A stretch of DNA of 64,000 nucleotides from Chthoniobacterales bacterium (lineage in GTDB: Bacteria > Verrucomicrobiota > Verrucomicrobiia > Chthoniobacterales > UBA10450). The notes beneath the pieces are model-generated. The model had not been told where the DNA came from. It searched no databases and saw only the letters and a program-made list of their open reading frames with translations. Made by a program: the position numbers and the translations under genes. Positions 55,177-61,738 of this stretch are shown one piece after another; the stretch's first letter is position 1, and each line of letters starts with the position of its first letter. The stretch spans positions 38,171 through 102,170 of the forward strand of contig JACDGS010000009.1 in the NCBI GenBank assembly GCA_013821455.1, written 5' to 3'.

Positions 55177-55678
55177 ACTGTGCGGCCTCGTCCAAATGCC
55201 TGCCCATGATGACCAGCCCGCGCTCCACGCCATCGAGCCGCGCAATCCGCGGCAACCGTCCCCACTCCGCAAAACCGAATTTCCTGAAAAGCCGCAAGCT
55301 TGGTTCGTTATGCCCAAAGATCAGCCCGAGCAAATTCGTTAGGCCAAAATCCGGCGCGCGCTTCACCGCCGCCCCGAGCAACTCCGCACCCACCCCGCGC
55401 CGCCGAAAATCGTCGTGCACATAAACACTCAATTCCGCCGTGATCCGGTAAGCAGAGCGCGGAATAAAAACCGAAAAACTCAGCCAGCCCGCGACGCGCT
55501 CATCGATTTCGCTCACCCAAATCGGATGCGATTCCGGCGTGTGCTCGCGAAACCAGGGGAGCCGTTGCTCGACTGTCGCCGGCTCGAGCTGCGCCGTCGC
55601 CATACGCGTCGCAACGGCCGCATTATAAATCTCAATCATCGCCGGCAGATCGCTCTCCGCCGCGTCGCGAATCTTCAT
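55166..55678 (-). CDS. GNAT-family acetyltransferase (phosphinothricin acetyltransferase-like)
   Basis: From the ATG at 55676-55678 the protein has 170 residues. It shows the N-terminal Ile-Arg-Asp-Ala-x-Glu-Ser-Asp-Leu-Pro-Ala-Met-Ile-Glu-Ile-Tyr-Asn, the acetyl-CoA loop Arg-Arg-Arg-Gly-Val-Gly-Ala-Glu-Leu near residue 100, and Asn-Glu-Pro-Ser-Leu-Arg-Leu-Phe-Arg-Lys-Phe-Gly-Phe near 135. This is the arrangement of phosphinothricin/methionine-sulfone acetyltransferases, though the substrate is unproven. It overlaps the MBL gene stop by 4 bp. Its 3' end reaches into the short inverted-repeat element at 55148-55176. Confidence 0.87.
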   Translation of the reverse strand: MKIRDAAESDLPAMIEIYNAAVATRMATAQLEPATVEQRLPWFREHTPESHPIWVSEIDERVAGWLSFSVFIPRSAYRITAELSVYVHDDFRRRGVGAELLGAAVKRAPDFGLTNLLGLIFGHNEPSLRLFRKFGFAEWGRLPRIARLDGVERGLVIMGRHLDEAAQLSS

Positions 55679-56532
55679 CGCAACGGCATGGCCGCCGTCT
55701 CGAAGAAGACGTTTTCGAAGGTCGGCTGAAACGCGCCGCCACGCGTTTGCCCAATCGAAAACCGCGTGCTGATTTCGCCCTGTGTCGCGCAAAAAACTTC
55801 CACGTCGCGCCGTCCATTCTTTTCCAGTTGCGCCTCGATCGCGCCGGCGGCGAGCGCGGGGGAATTGCAATCGCGACTGAGATGCCCGAGTACGACACGC
55901 GTTAGTTTCCCCGGCAACAATTGCTCGATCACCGCCGCCGCCGCCACATTGGAAAGATGACCGTGCCGCGATTGAATCCGCTGCTTCACCGGCCAGGGGC
56001 GATGCGGATCGTTCTGCAACATTTTCTCGTCGTGATTCGTCTCGATCATGAGCGTCTGCACTTCGCGCAGCCTTTCAATCGTTAGGCGCGTGGCCTGGCC
56101 GAGATCGGTGATGTAACCGAGCGCGCTGTCGCCGACATGAAAAGTAAAACCAACCGGCTCGACTGCATCGTGGGGAACAGAGAAGCTTTCCACCGTGATG
56201 TCGCAGATGGAAAAGGCCGCGCCGGTGCGAAAGATGCGCCAGTTACGGTGTGCGCCTAACGAACAAAAGCGGATCGCCTCCGCGGTCAGTGCGTTGCAAT
56301 AAATCGGAATCTGGAATTTGCGGCAAAGAACCTCGAGGCCACAAACATGATCGCCATGCTCGTGCGTGAGGAGGACGCCATCGAGTTCGTTAGGCGACAC
56401 TCCGCAAAGTTCGAGTCGCCTAACGAGCTGCCGCGCGCTCAGCCCGCCATCCACCAGGATGCGACAATGTTCCGTCGCGACGAGCGCGCTGTTCCCCGCG
56501 CTGCCGCTTCCGAGGATGGTCAGACTGAACAT
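55675..56532 (-). CDS. MBL-fold hydrolase (YycJ/WalJ-like exonuclease type)
   Basis: The 285-residue protein begins Ile-Leu-Gly-Ser-Gly-Ser-Ala-Gly-Asn-Ser and has Leu-Thr-His-Glu-His-Gly-Asp-His near residue 58, Tyr-Ile-Thr-Asp-Leu-Gly near 140, Glu-Thr-Asn-His-Asp near 164 and Gly-His-Leu-Ser-Arg-Asp near 215. This is the YycJ-type metallo-beta-lactamase layout linked to DNA processing and cell-wall control. Four octamers lie inside, two of them (56387 and 56419) forming an inverted pair encoding Ser-Pro-Asn-Glu-Leu and Leu-Val-Arg-Arg-Leu. Confidence 0.87.
   Translation of the reverse strand: MFSLTILGSGSAGNSALVATEHCRILVDGGLSARQLVRRLELCGVSPNELDGVLLTHEHGDHVCGLEVLCRKFQIPIYCNALTAEAIRFCSLGAHRNWRIFRTGAAFSICDITVESFSVPHDAVEPVGFTFHVGDSALGYITDLGQATRLTIERLREVQTLMIETNHDEKMLQNDPHRPWPVKQRIQSRHGHLSNVAAAAVIEQLLPGKLTRVVLGHLSRDCNSPALAAGAIEAQLEKNGRRDVEVFCATQGEISTRFSIGQTRGGAFQPTFENVFFETAAMPLR
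56383..56426. repeat. Perfect 12-bp inverted repeat built on two octamers, inside the MBL coding region
   Basis: TCGTTAGGCGAC at 56387-56398 and GTCGCCTAACGA at 56415-56426 are perfect reverse complements with 16 bp between them. The pair could form a stem in the transcript or cruciform DNA. Both copies are in coding frame of the MBL gene. Confidence 0.88.
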
Positions 56533-56632
56533 GCGGGATACTTAGCGAGCCGACTTCGCCTGCACAAATGGAAAGCGCGCGCGGCGCGAACTAGCTTCGA
56601 CTTTTGCACTCTTCTGGTTACCCTTTCCCGCG

Positions 56633-57277
56633 ATGAATCCGTCCGATGTCGCCAATCTCCGACGCGAATACGAAACGGACGGGCTGCGCCGGGCCGATCT
56701 CCATCCCGATCCGATCGCGCAATTTTCCGTGTGGTTTTCCGCGGCGATAGAAGCGGCCTTGCCCGATGTGAACGCGGTCACTCTCGCCACCGCCACGACC
56801 GACGGCCGGCCTTCCGCGCGGGTCGTTCTCTTGAAAGGTTTCGATCAGCGCGGGTTTGTTTTTTTCACGAACTATCACAGTCAAAAGGGACGCGAGCTCG
56901 AGGCGAATCCGCAGGCTGCGTTTGCGATTTACTGGGTGCAACTGGAGCGGCAAATTCGCGTCAGCGGACGCGTCGAAAAAACTTCGCGCGCGGAATCGGG
57001 CGCTTACTTCCACTCGCGCCCGCGCGGGAGCCAGTTAGGCGCATGGGTTTCGCACCAGAGCGAACCGATCGACGCCCGGCAGATTCTCGAAGGGCGGCTC
57101 GCCGAGATGGAGGAACGCTATGCCCAGACCCCAATCGAGCTGCCGCCGCACTGGGGTGGTTACCGCCTTTTGCCTAACGAGATCGAGTTCTGGCAGGGCC
57201 GGGCTAACCGTCTGCACGACCGTTTCCGCTACACGCGCGCGGATGCGGGCTGGACTCTCGACCGTCTCGCTCCTTGA
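56633..57277 (+). CDS. pdxH: Pyridoxamine/pyridoxine 5'-phosphate oxidase
   Basis: The 214-residue protein has family length and motifs: Leu-Arg-Arg-Glu-Tyr near the start, Pro-Ser-Ala-Arg-Val-Val-Leu-Leu-Lys-Gly near residue 60 for FMN, Gln-Ile-Arg-Val-Ser-Gly-Arg-Val-Glu near 105, Gln-Leu-Gly-Ala-Trp-Val-Ser-x-Gln-Ser near 140, and Glu-Phe-Trp-Gln-Gly-Arg-x-Asn-Arg-Leu-His-Asp near 190. It makes pyridoxal phosphate. The stop is followed at 57279 by an octamer copy and another at 57310. Confidence 0.95.
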   Translation: MNPSDVANLRREYETDGLRRADLHPDPIAQFSVWFSAAIEAALPDVNAVTLATATTDGRPSARVVLLKGFDQRGFVFFTNYHSQKGRELEANPQAAFAIYWVQLERQIRVSGRVEKTSRAESGAYFHSRPRGSQLGAWVSHQSEPIDARQILEGRLAEMEERYAQTPIELPPHWGGYRLLPNEIEFWQGRANRLHDRFRYTRADAGWTLDRLAP

Positions 57278-57278
57278 C

Positions 57279-57317
57279 TCGTTAGGCGGCGGTCCTTTTA
57301 CTCCTTTACTCGTTAGG
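57279..57317. repeat. Two direct octamer copies directly after pdxH
   Basis: TCGTTAGG at 57279-57286 and 57310-57317 are 31 bp apart, both preceded by the identical ACTC and separated by TTTACTCC-type sequence. The spacing and flanks suggest a small local duplication of about 15 bp plus motif. Confidence 0.75.
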
Positions 57318-57357
57318 CTAGCCGTTCCTACGGCCAGCGCGAGACTTGGCAAAGCTT

Positions 57358-57720
57358 CTAATGATGAGATGCACCATTCGTCGCCAGTCTGCGCACAGGC
57401 GGTTTAGCTAGCGATTTCCTTCTGCGCGCGCGCGGCGCCTTGGCGCGACGCGGCAAGGCTGAAGTCACCGGCAGCCGAAAAGCCGTCGCGCCGGGCAGCA
57501 ACTTATAAGTGCGCAAATGACGATTGGAGATAAACCAGATTTCGTCGTGGTCGTTGGACAAAATGAAGAAGGCGTCGCTGCTCTCCGAGAGCGAGAAAGC
57601 TCCGAGCACGAGGTAGGAGACATCCTTCGAGAAACCATGGTTAAGTGGTTTCGGCTGTGGCGCCAGCGTCGTCTCGAGCTGCTCGATAACAACATAAAGA
57701 TCTTCCCGAACATCAATCAT
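57358..57720 (-). CDS. Conserved hypothetical protein (120 aa, basic C-terminus)
   Basis: The 120-residue protein has an ordered N-terminal part of about 80 residues with alternating hydrophobic pattern (Tyr-Leu-Val-Leu-Gly-Ala-Phe, Ile-Trp-Phe-Ile-Ser-Asn-Arg-His-Leu-Arg) and an Arg/Lys/Ala/Pro-rich tail that could bind nucleic acid. I recognise no domain and no signal peptide is present. It starts with an acidic Met-Ile-Asp-Val-Arg-Glu-Asp-Leu. It stands alone between pdxH and the frameshifted DoxX gene. Confidence 0.55.
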   Translation of the reverse strand: MIDVREDLYVVIEQLETTLAPQPKPLNHGFSKDVSYLVLGAFSLSESSDAFFILSNDHDEIWFISNRHLRTYKLLPGATAFRLPVTSALPRRAKAPRARRRKSLAKPPVRRLATNGASHH

Positions 57721-57881
57721 ACGTTAGGAGCGACTAACTCGCAGGAATAGGCTGGCCGTGTTTTCGGGTTCCATCTTTAAGCCTAGATCGTCGCCAGGAC
57801 CCGGCGAGGATTGGTATATTTTTGCTCTTTCGCCGGTCGCGCCCGTTCGTCACGTGCGCACAATGGCCAAGTCCTTCGCCG

Positions 57882-58255
57882 CTATATCTTAAAGAGAGCG
57901 GGAAATTTGTAGCGGTAGATCCACAAAAGAAAAAGCGCGAGCGCCGCCACGACGAGCGCCACTGGAAGACCTTTAGGATCAAGAAAAACGTGATAGAGCA
58001 CAATGTTGACAATGATCGGCCCGAGCAAAGTGAGACCTAGGCCACGAAGCGGGCGCCAAGAAGCAGGAGCAGGCCGCCCACGACTTGCAAGCCGGCAATG
58101 ACATAGAGATAGCCGCTATGGAACAACGCTCCCATAAACGCTCCGGCGTCCCCCTGCATCGGCGGCATCTGCATAAAATGCAGGAACGCGTTCGAGCCGA
58201 GGACGGCGAACATGAGGCCCAACAAAATTCGAACGATCAGGATGGCGTATTTCAT
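57882..58255 (-). pseudogene. DoxX-family membrane protein gene with a frameshift
   Basis: The first frame (58255 down to about 58040) encodes Met-Lys-Tyr-Ala-Ile-Leu-Ile-Val-Arg-Ile-Leu-Leu-Gly-Leu-Met-Phe and two membrane helices, ending at a TAG after Gly-Ala-Arg-Phe-Val-Ala. In another frame, directly afterwards, the sequence reads Gly-Leu-Thr-Leu-Leu-Gly-Pro-Ile-Ile-Val-Asn-Ile, then a last helix and Phe-Pro-Ala-Leu-Phe-Lys, ending at 57882. Joined with one added base the two halves form a normal DoxX-like protein of about 124 residues. One base has been lost at about 58040; a sequencing or assembly error is equally possible. Confidence 0.7.
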
Positions 58256-58332
58256 AAGTGGAATGACTTATCTCAACTCAAACGCGGCTTAGTCAAACCT
58301 CGCATCCCCTCTGGCATTCGCGCCGACCCGCC

Positions 58333-58470
58333 TGTCATCCTGGGCGCAGCGCAGCGGAGGCGAAGGATTCCGTGGGATGACCGTGAAGCCTTCGTTTCGC
58401 GCGGGTGACAGCTTCACGAAAAACCCAACGGGATCCCTCGACTGCGCCTTCGGCTTCGCTCGGGATGACA
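58333..58470. repeat. TGTCATCC-type inverted-repeat element (copy 3, with an insert)
   Basis: Starts TGTCATCCTGGG and ends CTCGGGATGACA like copies 1 and 2. The inside is longer, with an extra GGGATGACC/GGGTGACAG pair and a GTGAAGC/GCTTCAC pair, so it may be two nested or merged copies. It lies in the 763-bp space between the DoxX gene and the sialidase-like gene. Confidence 0.75.
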
Positions 58471-58704
58471 CGTAATTTATGCGACCGCTTGTCGTGACAG
58501 CGATTTACGCGATGGCTTGTCGTATCCGCCGTCTCAGCGGATGCCGGTGTGTGCGACATGGACATCACCCATCGTGACTCCTTACTAACACTTACAGGCG
58601 CTCCTGCCTAACGAATCTAAGTCTCGCGGCAGCCGTGGGGGCGTCTGCTGCGAGTTAGATACTTCCGACTTACTCTGGGGTAAGTCTTAGACTACTCTTC
58701 CGCG

Positions 58705-58895
58705 TTAAGGGAATCGTTTGCCCTTATCGGTCTTTACCTGTAGGGCATCGCCCTTCGCGATTACGCCATTAGCATCGACGTCGTCGCGGAAGTTAGCGGT
58801 CGTCACTGGCTGCCCTATCTGACCACGGATCGTGGTGTTATCCGCTTTGAGCCACCTTTCGACTGGCACTCACGTCGGCAATGAGGAAGCCATGA
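58705..58895 (-). pseudogene. Remnant of a dockerin-like C-terminal tail
   Basis: On the minus strand the sequence reads Gly-Phe-Leu-Ile-Ala-Asp-Val at about 58885, then after a frame change of one or two bases near 58836 reads Gly-Gln-Pro-Val-Thr-Thr-Ala-Asn-Phe-Arg-Asp-Asp-Val-Asp-Ala-Asn-Gly-Val-Ile and ends Lys-Arg-Phe-Pro with a stop at 58705. This matches the tail pattern of the secreted protein at 13340-14545 (Asp-Asp-Leu-Asn-Leu-Asp-Gly-Ala-Ile). No upstream body is found. It is a fragment of a lost gene. Confidence 0.55.
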
Positions 58896-58971
58896 TTTAG
58901 CCGGGAAAGCACTAAGGGCATCCAGCGTTTCCGCCAGATGCCCTCGCGCCTGCGAGTTTCCCCGCAGCTAT

Positions 58972-58998
58972 TCCGGGAGTCGGATAGGACGGCTCCCG
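58972..58998 (-). terminator. Hairpin after the sialidase-like gene
   Basis: CCGGGAG pairs with CTCCCGG around a 13-base loop about 20 bp beyond the stop of the minus-strand gene at 59019. There is no T-run after it on the minus strand, so it is a stem-loop with terminator or mRNA-end role only by position. A second hairpin (AGGGCATC/GATGCCCT) lies near 58918-58943. Confidence 0.5.
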
Positions 58999-59018
58999 GA
59001 GCTAAACTACTAAGTTCG

Positions 59019-60920
59019 TTAAGGGACTACGACGTTGATTGTGTTCGAGCAACCGCCGCCGTCCGTTTCACACACCTGGTAGGTGTGTGTCGTCCCACTC
59101 GCGTTTCTAAGGTTGTCTGTGGTGCTTCCATCGTCGGCTGTCGTCTGAACGACGGCGCCGTCCCGCATGATGTCGATGTTGCCATCGTTCTCAGCCGGAC
59201 TCCATGTCAGCGTGACTCTTGATTTAGTTCCCTTCGTTCGCGCACTTCCCGTAAGCACAATGTTCTCGCCGCCGCCGCCGCCGCCCGCCGACTCACTGTC
59301 GGTGAAGACATCCTGCTGGGATTGGCTGCCAATCGGCACGCGCCCGTCCGTCCACGATGTGTAGTGTTTGGTGGCGGTGGCAGTGCCATAGTCGTAATCG
59401 CCTGCGTAGGTCGATTGCACAGAGGTGTCAGGTTGCCCGGGAAGCGGGCTTTGCACATCCGAGAGCATCCCGTCAGCCGACCAAGTCAGGCCGTTATCGG
59501 TGGATTTGCGCGACCACATGGCATAACACGGAACGGCCGGATTACCCTTGACGCAGCTGGTGCTGTCGCGTCCGTCGTACCAGGTCGCAAGAAGGTCGCC
59601 GCCCGGGCTGACGGAGATGTTGGCCTGCCACTGAGGACGGGTGGTGGAGTCGCTGTTCAACTTAAAGGGCGCGCCGAAGGTGACACCGCCGTCGGCGGAG
59701 CGGATATAGTAGACATCGCCTGCATCACTACCGGCGCCCTTCTGGGAATAAACCAGGTGAACGACGTTGTTGTAGGCAGCCGGTTCGCCCCAGCCTTCAT
59801 GCCGCCAGTAGCCGCCGGCATCAGAAAACATGCAGGCAAAATAACCAACCGCGATCACGCCCGGTCCGGAAAAGCCCGGGCCCGTATAGGTGTTAGTGAA
59901 GCTCGCGCCGCCGTTGGTGGACTTGTAGATGAGGTTGTTATCGGTGTGAGGGAAGCCACCGCCGTTTTCGTTCATGCCGGCGAGGTAGACGTTTCCGTTA
60001 CCTGAAAGATCACCGGTGATCTGGACGTCGCGAATGAAGGGGATTCCCGAAGTGACTTGCACCTTTGTCCAAGTGGTACCGTTGTCGGAGAAGGTGACGA
60101 ACAAGGCGCCGCCTCCGACATTGAAATCGTTCCAAGAAACATACAACCGCCCGTAAAATGGGCTGCTCGGATCGTTGTCGACCCAGCCAGACTCACGGTC
60201 GTCGGAGCCGCCAGTATGTACGCAGGCACCAACCGCCCAAGTGTTGCCGCCGTCGGTGGATGTCCAGGCGCCCATGCCCTGTCCACCGCAGCCGGTCGCG
60301 AGCCAAACCGTGTAGAAGGTGCCAGTCTTTTTCTGATAAAGAGCCACCGGGTCGCCGAAGTTCGTTCCGTGGCCAGTAGAGAAGGGGTTCGGGGTAAGTC
60401 GGGTAAAGGTCGCGCCACCGTCCGAAGAGACTGATCCGCCGGAATAGTTGCCCGCTGCGGTGCGGGAATCGTTGTAGGCGATGAAGATCTGGTTCGGGTT
60501 ATCCGGGTTGGACGTGGTGTAGGTCTCCGACTGAGTAGGATGGGTAATACTATCTGTACCGGTAATCACATCGACATCGGTGCCGCCGAGGAGAGGAGCC
60601 AACATCTCCTGCACGAGTTCGGACGTATCGCTGAAGTTCGTCGGCGACCCGCCCTGAGCCTGTCCGCAATAAATGGCGATTGCTCCAGCGCGAAGATTTT
60701 CCTGCTTATCGAGCGAAAGCGAGCGAAACTGAGCACAGTCAAACCCCGGCGGGATAAGGGGGTCTGAGGACTGAACCGACGAGAGTTGTTCTTCCTCCGC
60801 TTGTGCGGAGAACTGTCCGATGCCCAGCACCGCCAGAAAGGCGGCAGCGAGGACGAAGAGCAGGCCCAGTGAGACCCGCAGATAAACGAAGGCGAATGGT
60901 GATTTTGATTTCTGTTTCAT
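59019..60920 (-). CDS. Secreted sialidase-like (BNR/Asp-box) protein with C-terminal Fn3-like domain
   Basis: The 633-residue protein has a long hydrophobic start (about 10-38) acting as a signal peptide or anchor. The middle has repeated Asp-box motifs (Ser-x-Asp-Gly-Gly-x-Thr-Phe or Thr-Trp) near residues 165, 220, 335, 400 and 475, the hallmark of six-bladed sialidase-fold propellers. A poly-Gly linker of six residues near 545 leads to a Fn3-like domain of about 85 residues. Catalytic arginine and tyrosine residues of true sialidases cannot be placed, so activity is uncertain. An 11-bp tandem array begins 12 bp before the ATG. No octamer lies in its 1.9 kb. Confidence 0.82.
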   Translation of the reverse strand: MKQKSKSPFAFVYLRVSLGLLFVLAAAFLAVLGIGQFSAQAEEEQLSSVQSSDPLIPPGFDCAQFRSLSLDKQENLRAGAIAIYCGQAQGGSPTNFSDTSELVQEMLAPLLGGTDVDVITGTDSITHPTQSETYTTSNPDNPNQIFIAYNDSRTAAGNYSGGSVSSDGGATFTRLTPNPFSTGHGTNFGDPVALYQKKTGTFYTVWLATGCGGQGMGAWTSTDGGNTWAVGACVHTGGSDDRESGWVDNDPSSPFYGRLYVSWNDFNVGGGALFVTFSDNGTTWTKVQVTSGIPFIRDVQITGDLSGNGNVYLAGMNENGGGFPHTDNNLIYKSTNGGASFTNTYTGPGFSGPGVIAVGYFACMFSDAGGYWRHEGWGEPAAYNNVVHLVYSQKGAGSDAGDVYYIRSADGGVTFGAPFKLNSDSTTRPQWQANISVSPGGDLLATWYDGRDSTSCVKGNPAVPCYAMWSRKSTDNGLTWSADGMLSDVQSPLPGQPDTSVQSTYAGDYDYGTATATKHYTSWTDGRVPIGSQSQQDVFTDSESAGGGGGGENIVLTGSARTKGTKSRVTLTWSPAENDGNIDIMRDGAVVQTTADDGSTTDNLRNASGTTHTYQVCETDGGGCSNTINVVVP

Positions 60921-60931
60921 TATTGTTTCAA

Positions 60932-61114
60932 TATGTCTGAGTTATGTCTGAGTTATGTGTGAGTTATGTGTGAGTTATGTGTGAGTTACGTGTGAGTTAC
61001 GTGTGAGTTATGTGTGAGTTATGTGTGAGTTATGTGTGAGTTATGTGTGAGTTATGTGTGAGTTATGTGTGAGTTATGTGTGAGTTATGTGTGAGTTATG
61101 TGTGAGTTATGTGA
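60932..61114. repeat. 11-bp tandem repeat, 16 full units
   Basis: Unit TATGTGTGAGT repeats 16 times from 60932 to 61107 with a 7-bp partial unit to 61114. Units 1 and 2 read TATGTCTGAGT and units 6 and 7 read TACGTGTGAGT; the others are identical. The array starts 12 bp upstream of the ATG of the sialidase-like gene on the minus strand, so it makes up its leader or promoter region. The period is close to one helical turn. Confidence 0.97.
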
Positions 61115-61116
61115 GG

Positions 61117-61134
61117 CGGTAATCGTGATTACCG
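61117..61134 (-). terminator. Small hairpin between the repeat array and a secreted-protein gene
   Basis: CGGTAATC and GATTACCG pair around two bases. It lies 100 bp beyond the stop of the minus-strand gene at 61234 and could end its transcript before the repeat array. No T-run is evident, so the role is uncertain. Confidence 0.4.
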
Positions 61135-61233
61135 TTACGGAGTCTATTGGCTGGATTTTCGAATGTCACGTCCTTTTTGAAGACGTTTTTGTAATCTTCG
61201 ACTCTAAGCGGACGCGGAGGGCCCCAAAAGCTC

Positions 61234-61674
61234 TTATCCGCCTGCGACAGGAACGGCTTTGAAGGTGCCACGCTTCGAGGGTTGCTCCCCAATGGCGGAG
61301 GAGAAAGTCACCTCCCCCGTCAGCGAGCCATCTGCTTCCAGCTTTCCCTTAAAGACCAACGTTCCCGGGTCGCGCCCCACGTTACCGAGCGGAAATTCTA
61401 TTGGGCCCGAGAAGGTCACGGCGTTGCCTTCTCCCTGCGTCCACTTCGCCTTGGAGGGATTAGCCGGCGCCCAGACCTTTGATTGTGGATCGAGCAACCG
61501 GAAGAAACCTTGGCCCGCGCCTTGAGCTTCAAACCCCACGAGGCGGCTTTCACCGTTCGCGAATGTAATGTCCACCTTCCAACGGCCAATGATGCGACTG
61601 GACTCAGACTTGGACGACGTGACAACGCAGGTTAGCGCCGCTGCTATCAATATCAATGCCAGCCTTATTCTCAT
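61234..61674 (-). CDS. Small secreted protein of unknown function
   Basis: From the ATG at 61672-61674 the protein has 146 residues with a signal peptide ending near Val-Val-Thr-Ser-Ser. The mature part has beta-strand pattern with Gly-Arg-Trp-Lys-Val-Asp-Ile-Thr-Phe, Gly-Gln-Gly-Phe-Phe-Arg-Leu-Leu-Asp, Val-Thr-Phe-Ser-Gly-Pro-Ile-Glu-Phe and Thr-Leu-Val-Phe-Lys-Gly-Lys. This resembles small lipocalin-like beta-barrels, but I do not recognise the family. It lies between the sialidase-like and DsbA-like genes on the same strand. Confidence 0.6.
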   Translation of the reverse strand: MRIRLALILIAAALTCVVTSSKSESSRIIGRWKVDITFANGESRLVGFEAQGAGQGFFRLLDPQSKVWAPANPSKAKWTQGEGNAVTFSGPIEFPLGNVGRDPGTLVFKGKLEADGSLTGEVTFSSAIGEQPSKRGTFKAVPVAGG

Positions 61675-61738
61675 CGGAATGGTGCCAGATACCCTTGCAC
61701 AAACCATCGAATGTAGCGTTGCCCCGTCATAGCCATGC

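Larger units (their letters stand above)
422..58614. repeat. Dispersed octamer family CCTAACGA/TCGTTAGG, 70 exact copies
   Basis: Plus-orientation starts: 422, 8875, 9225, 9487, 11171, 14608, 14642, 17975, 19259, 19553, 19575, 19938, 21255, 22046, 22466, 22707, 23186, 24687, 26208, 27121, 27347, 28249, 28370, 28996, 29057, 32311, 33082, 35991, 38543, 41798, 43112, 45830, 49725, 51710, 53661, 54708, 56255, 56419, 57173, 58607. Minus-orientation starts: 1055, 7117, 11614, 15282, 15927, 17605, 19315, 20293, 22820, 25145, 25514, 26465, 30172, 30222, 30738, 34530, 34869, 39565, 41639, 41991, 44272, 44418, 47150, 55112, 55130, 55336, 56079, 56387, 57279, 57310. In 58 of the 70 the next base makes GCCTAACGA. 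All were found by eye, so a few may have been missed. Confidence 0.93.

Noticed and set aside
57734..58012. A 92-codon minus-strand frame
   Set aside because: It runs opposite in frame to the second half of the DoxX gene, which explains the region better.
422..58614. The octamer as a Chi-like or chromosome-segregation (KOPS) signal
   Set aside because: Those signals are strongly polar along a replichore, whereas this one is used about equally on both strands throughout the window.
422..58614. The octamer as a transcription-factor site
   Set aside because: Most copies lie deep inside coding regions in both orientations, with no link to promoters.
58600..59000. A structured RNA gene (tmRNA, RNase P or SRP) in a gene-free stretch
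   Set aside because: None of the conserved ends or cores could be found, and part of the stretch reads as a decayed dockerin tail.
60932..61114. A CRISPR array
   Set aside because: The 11-bp units are directly joined with no spacers.
61107..61292. A 61-codon minus-strand open frame next to the tandem array
   Set aside because: It overlaps the secreted-protein gene in another frame and ends at the hairpin; no start or family support was found.
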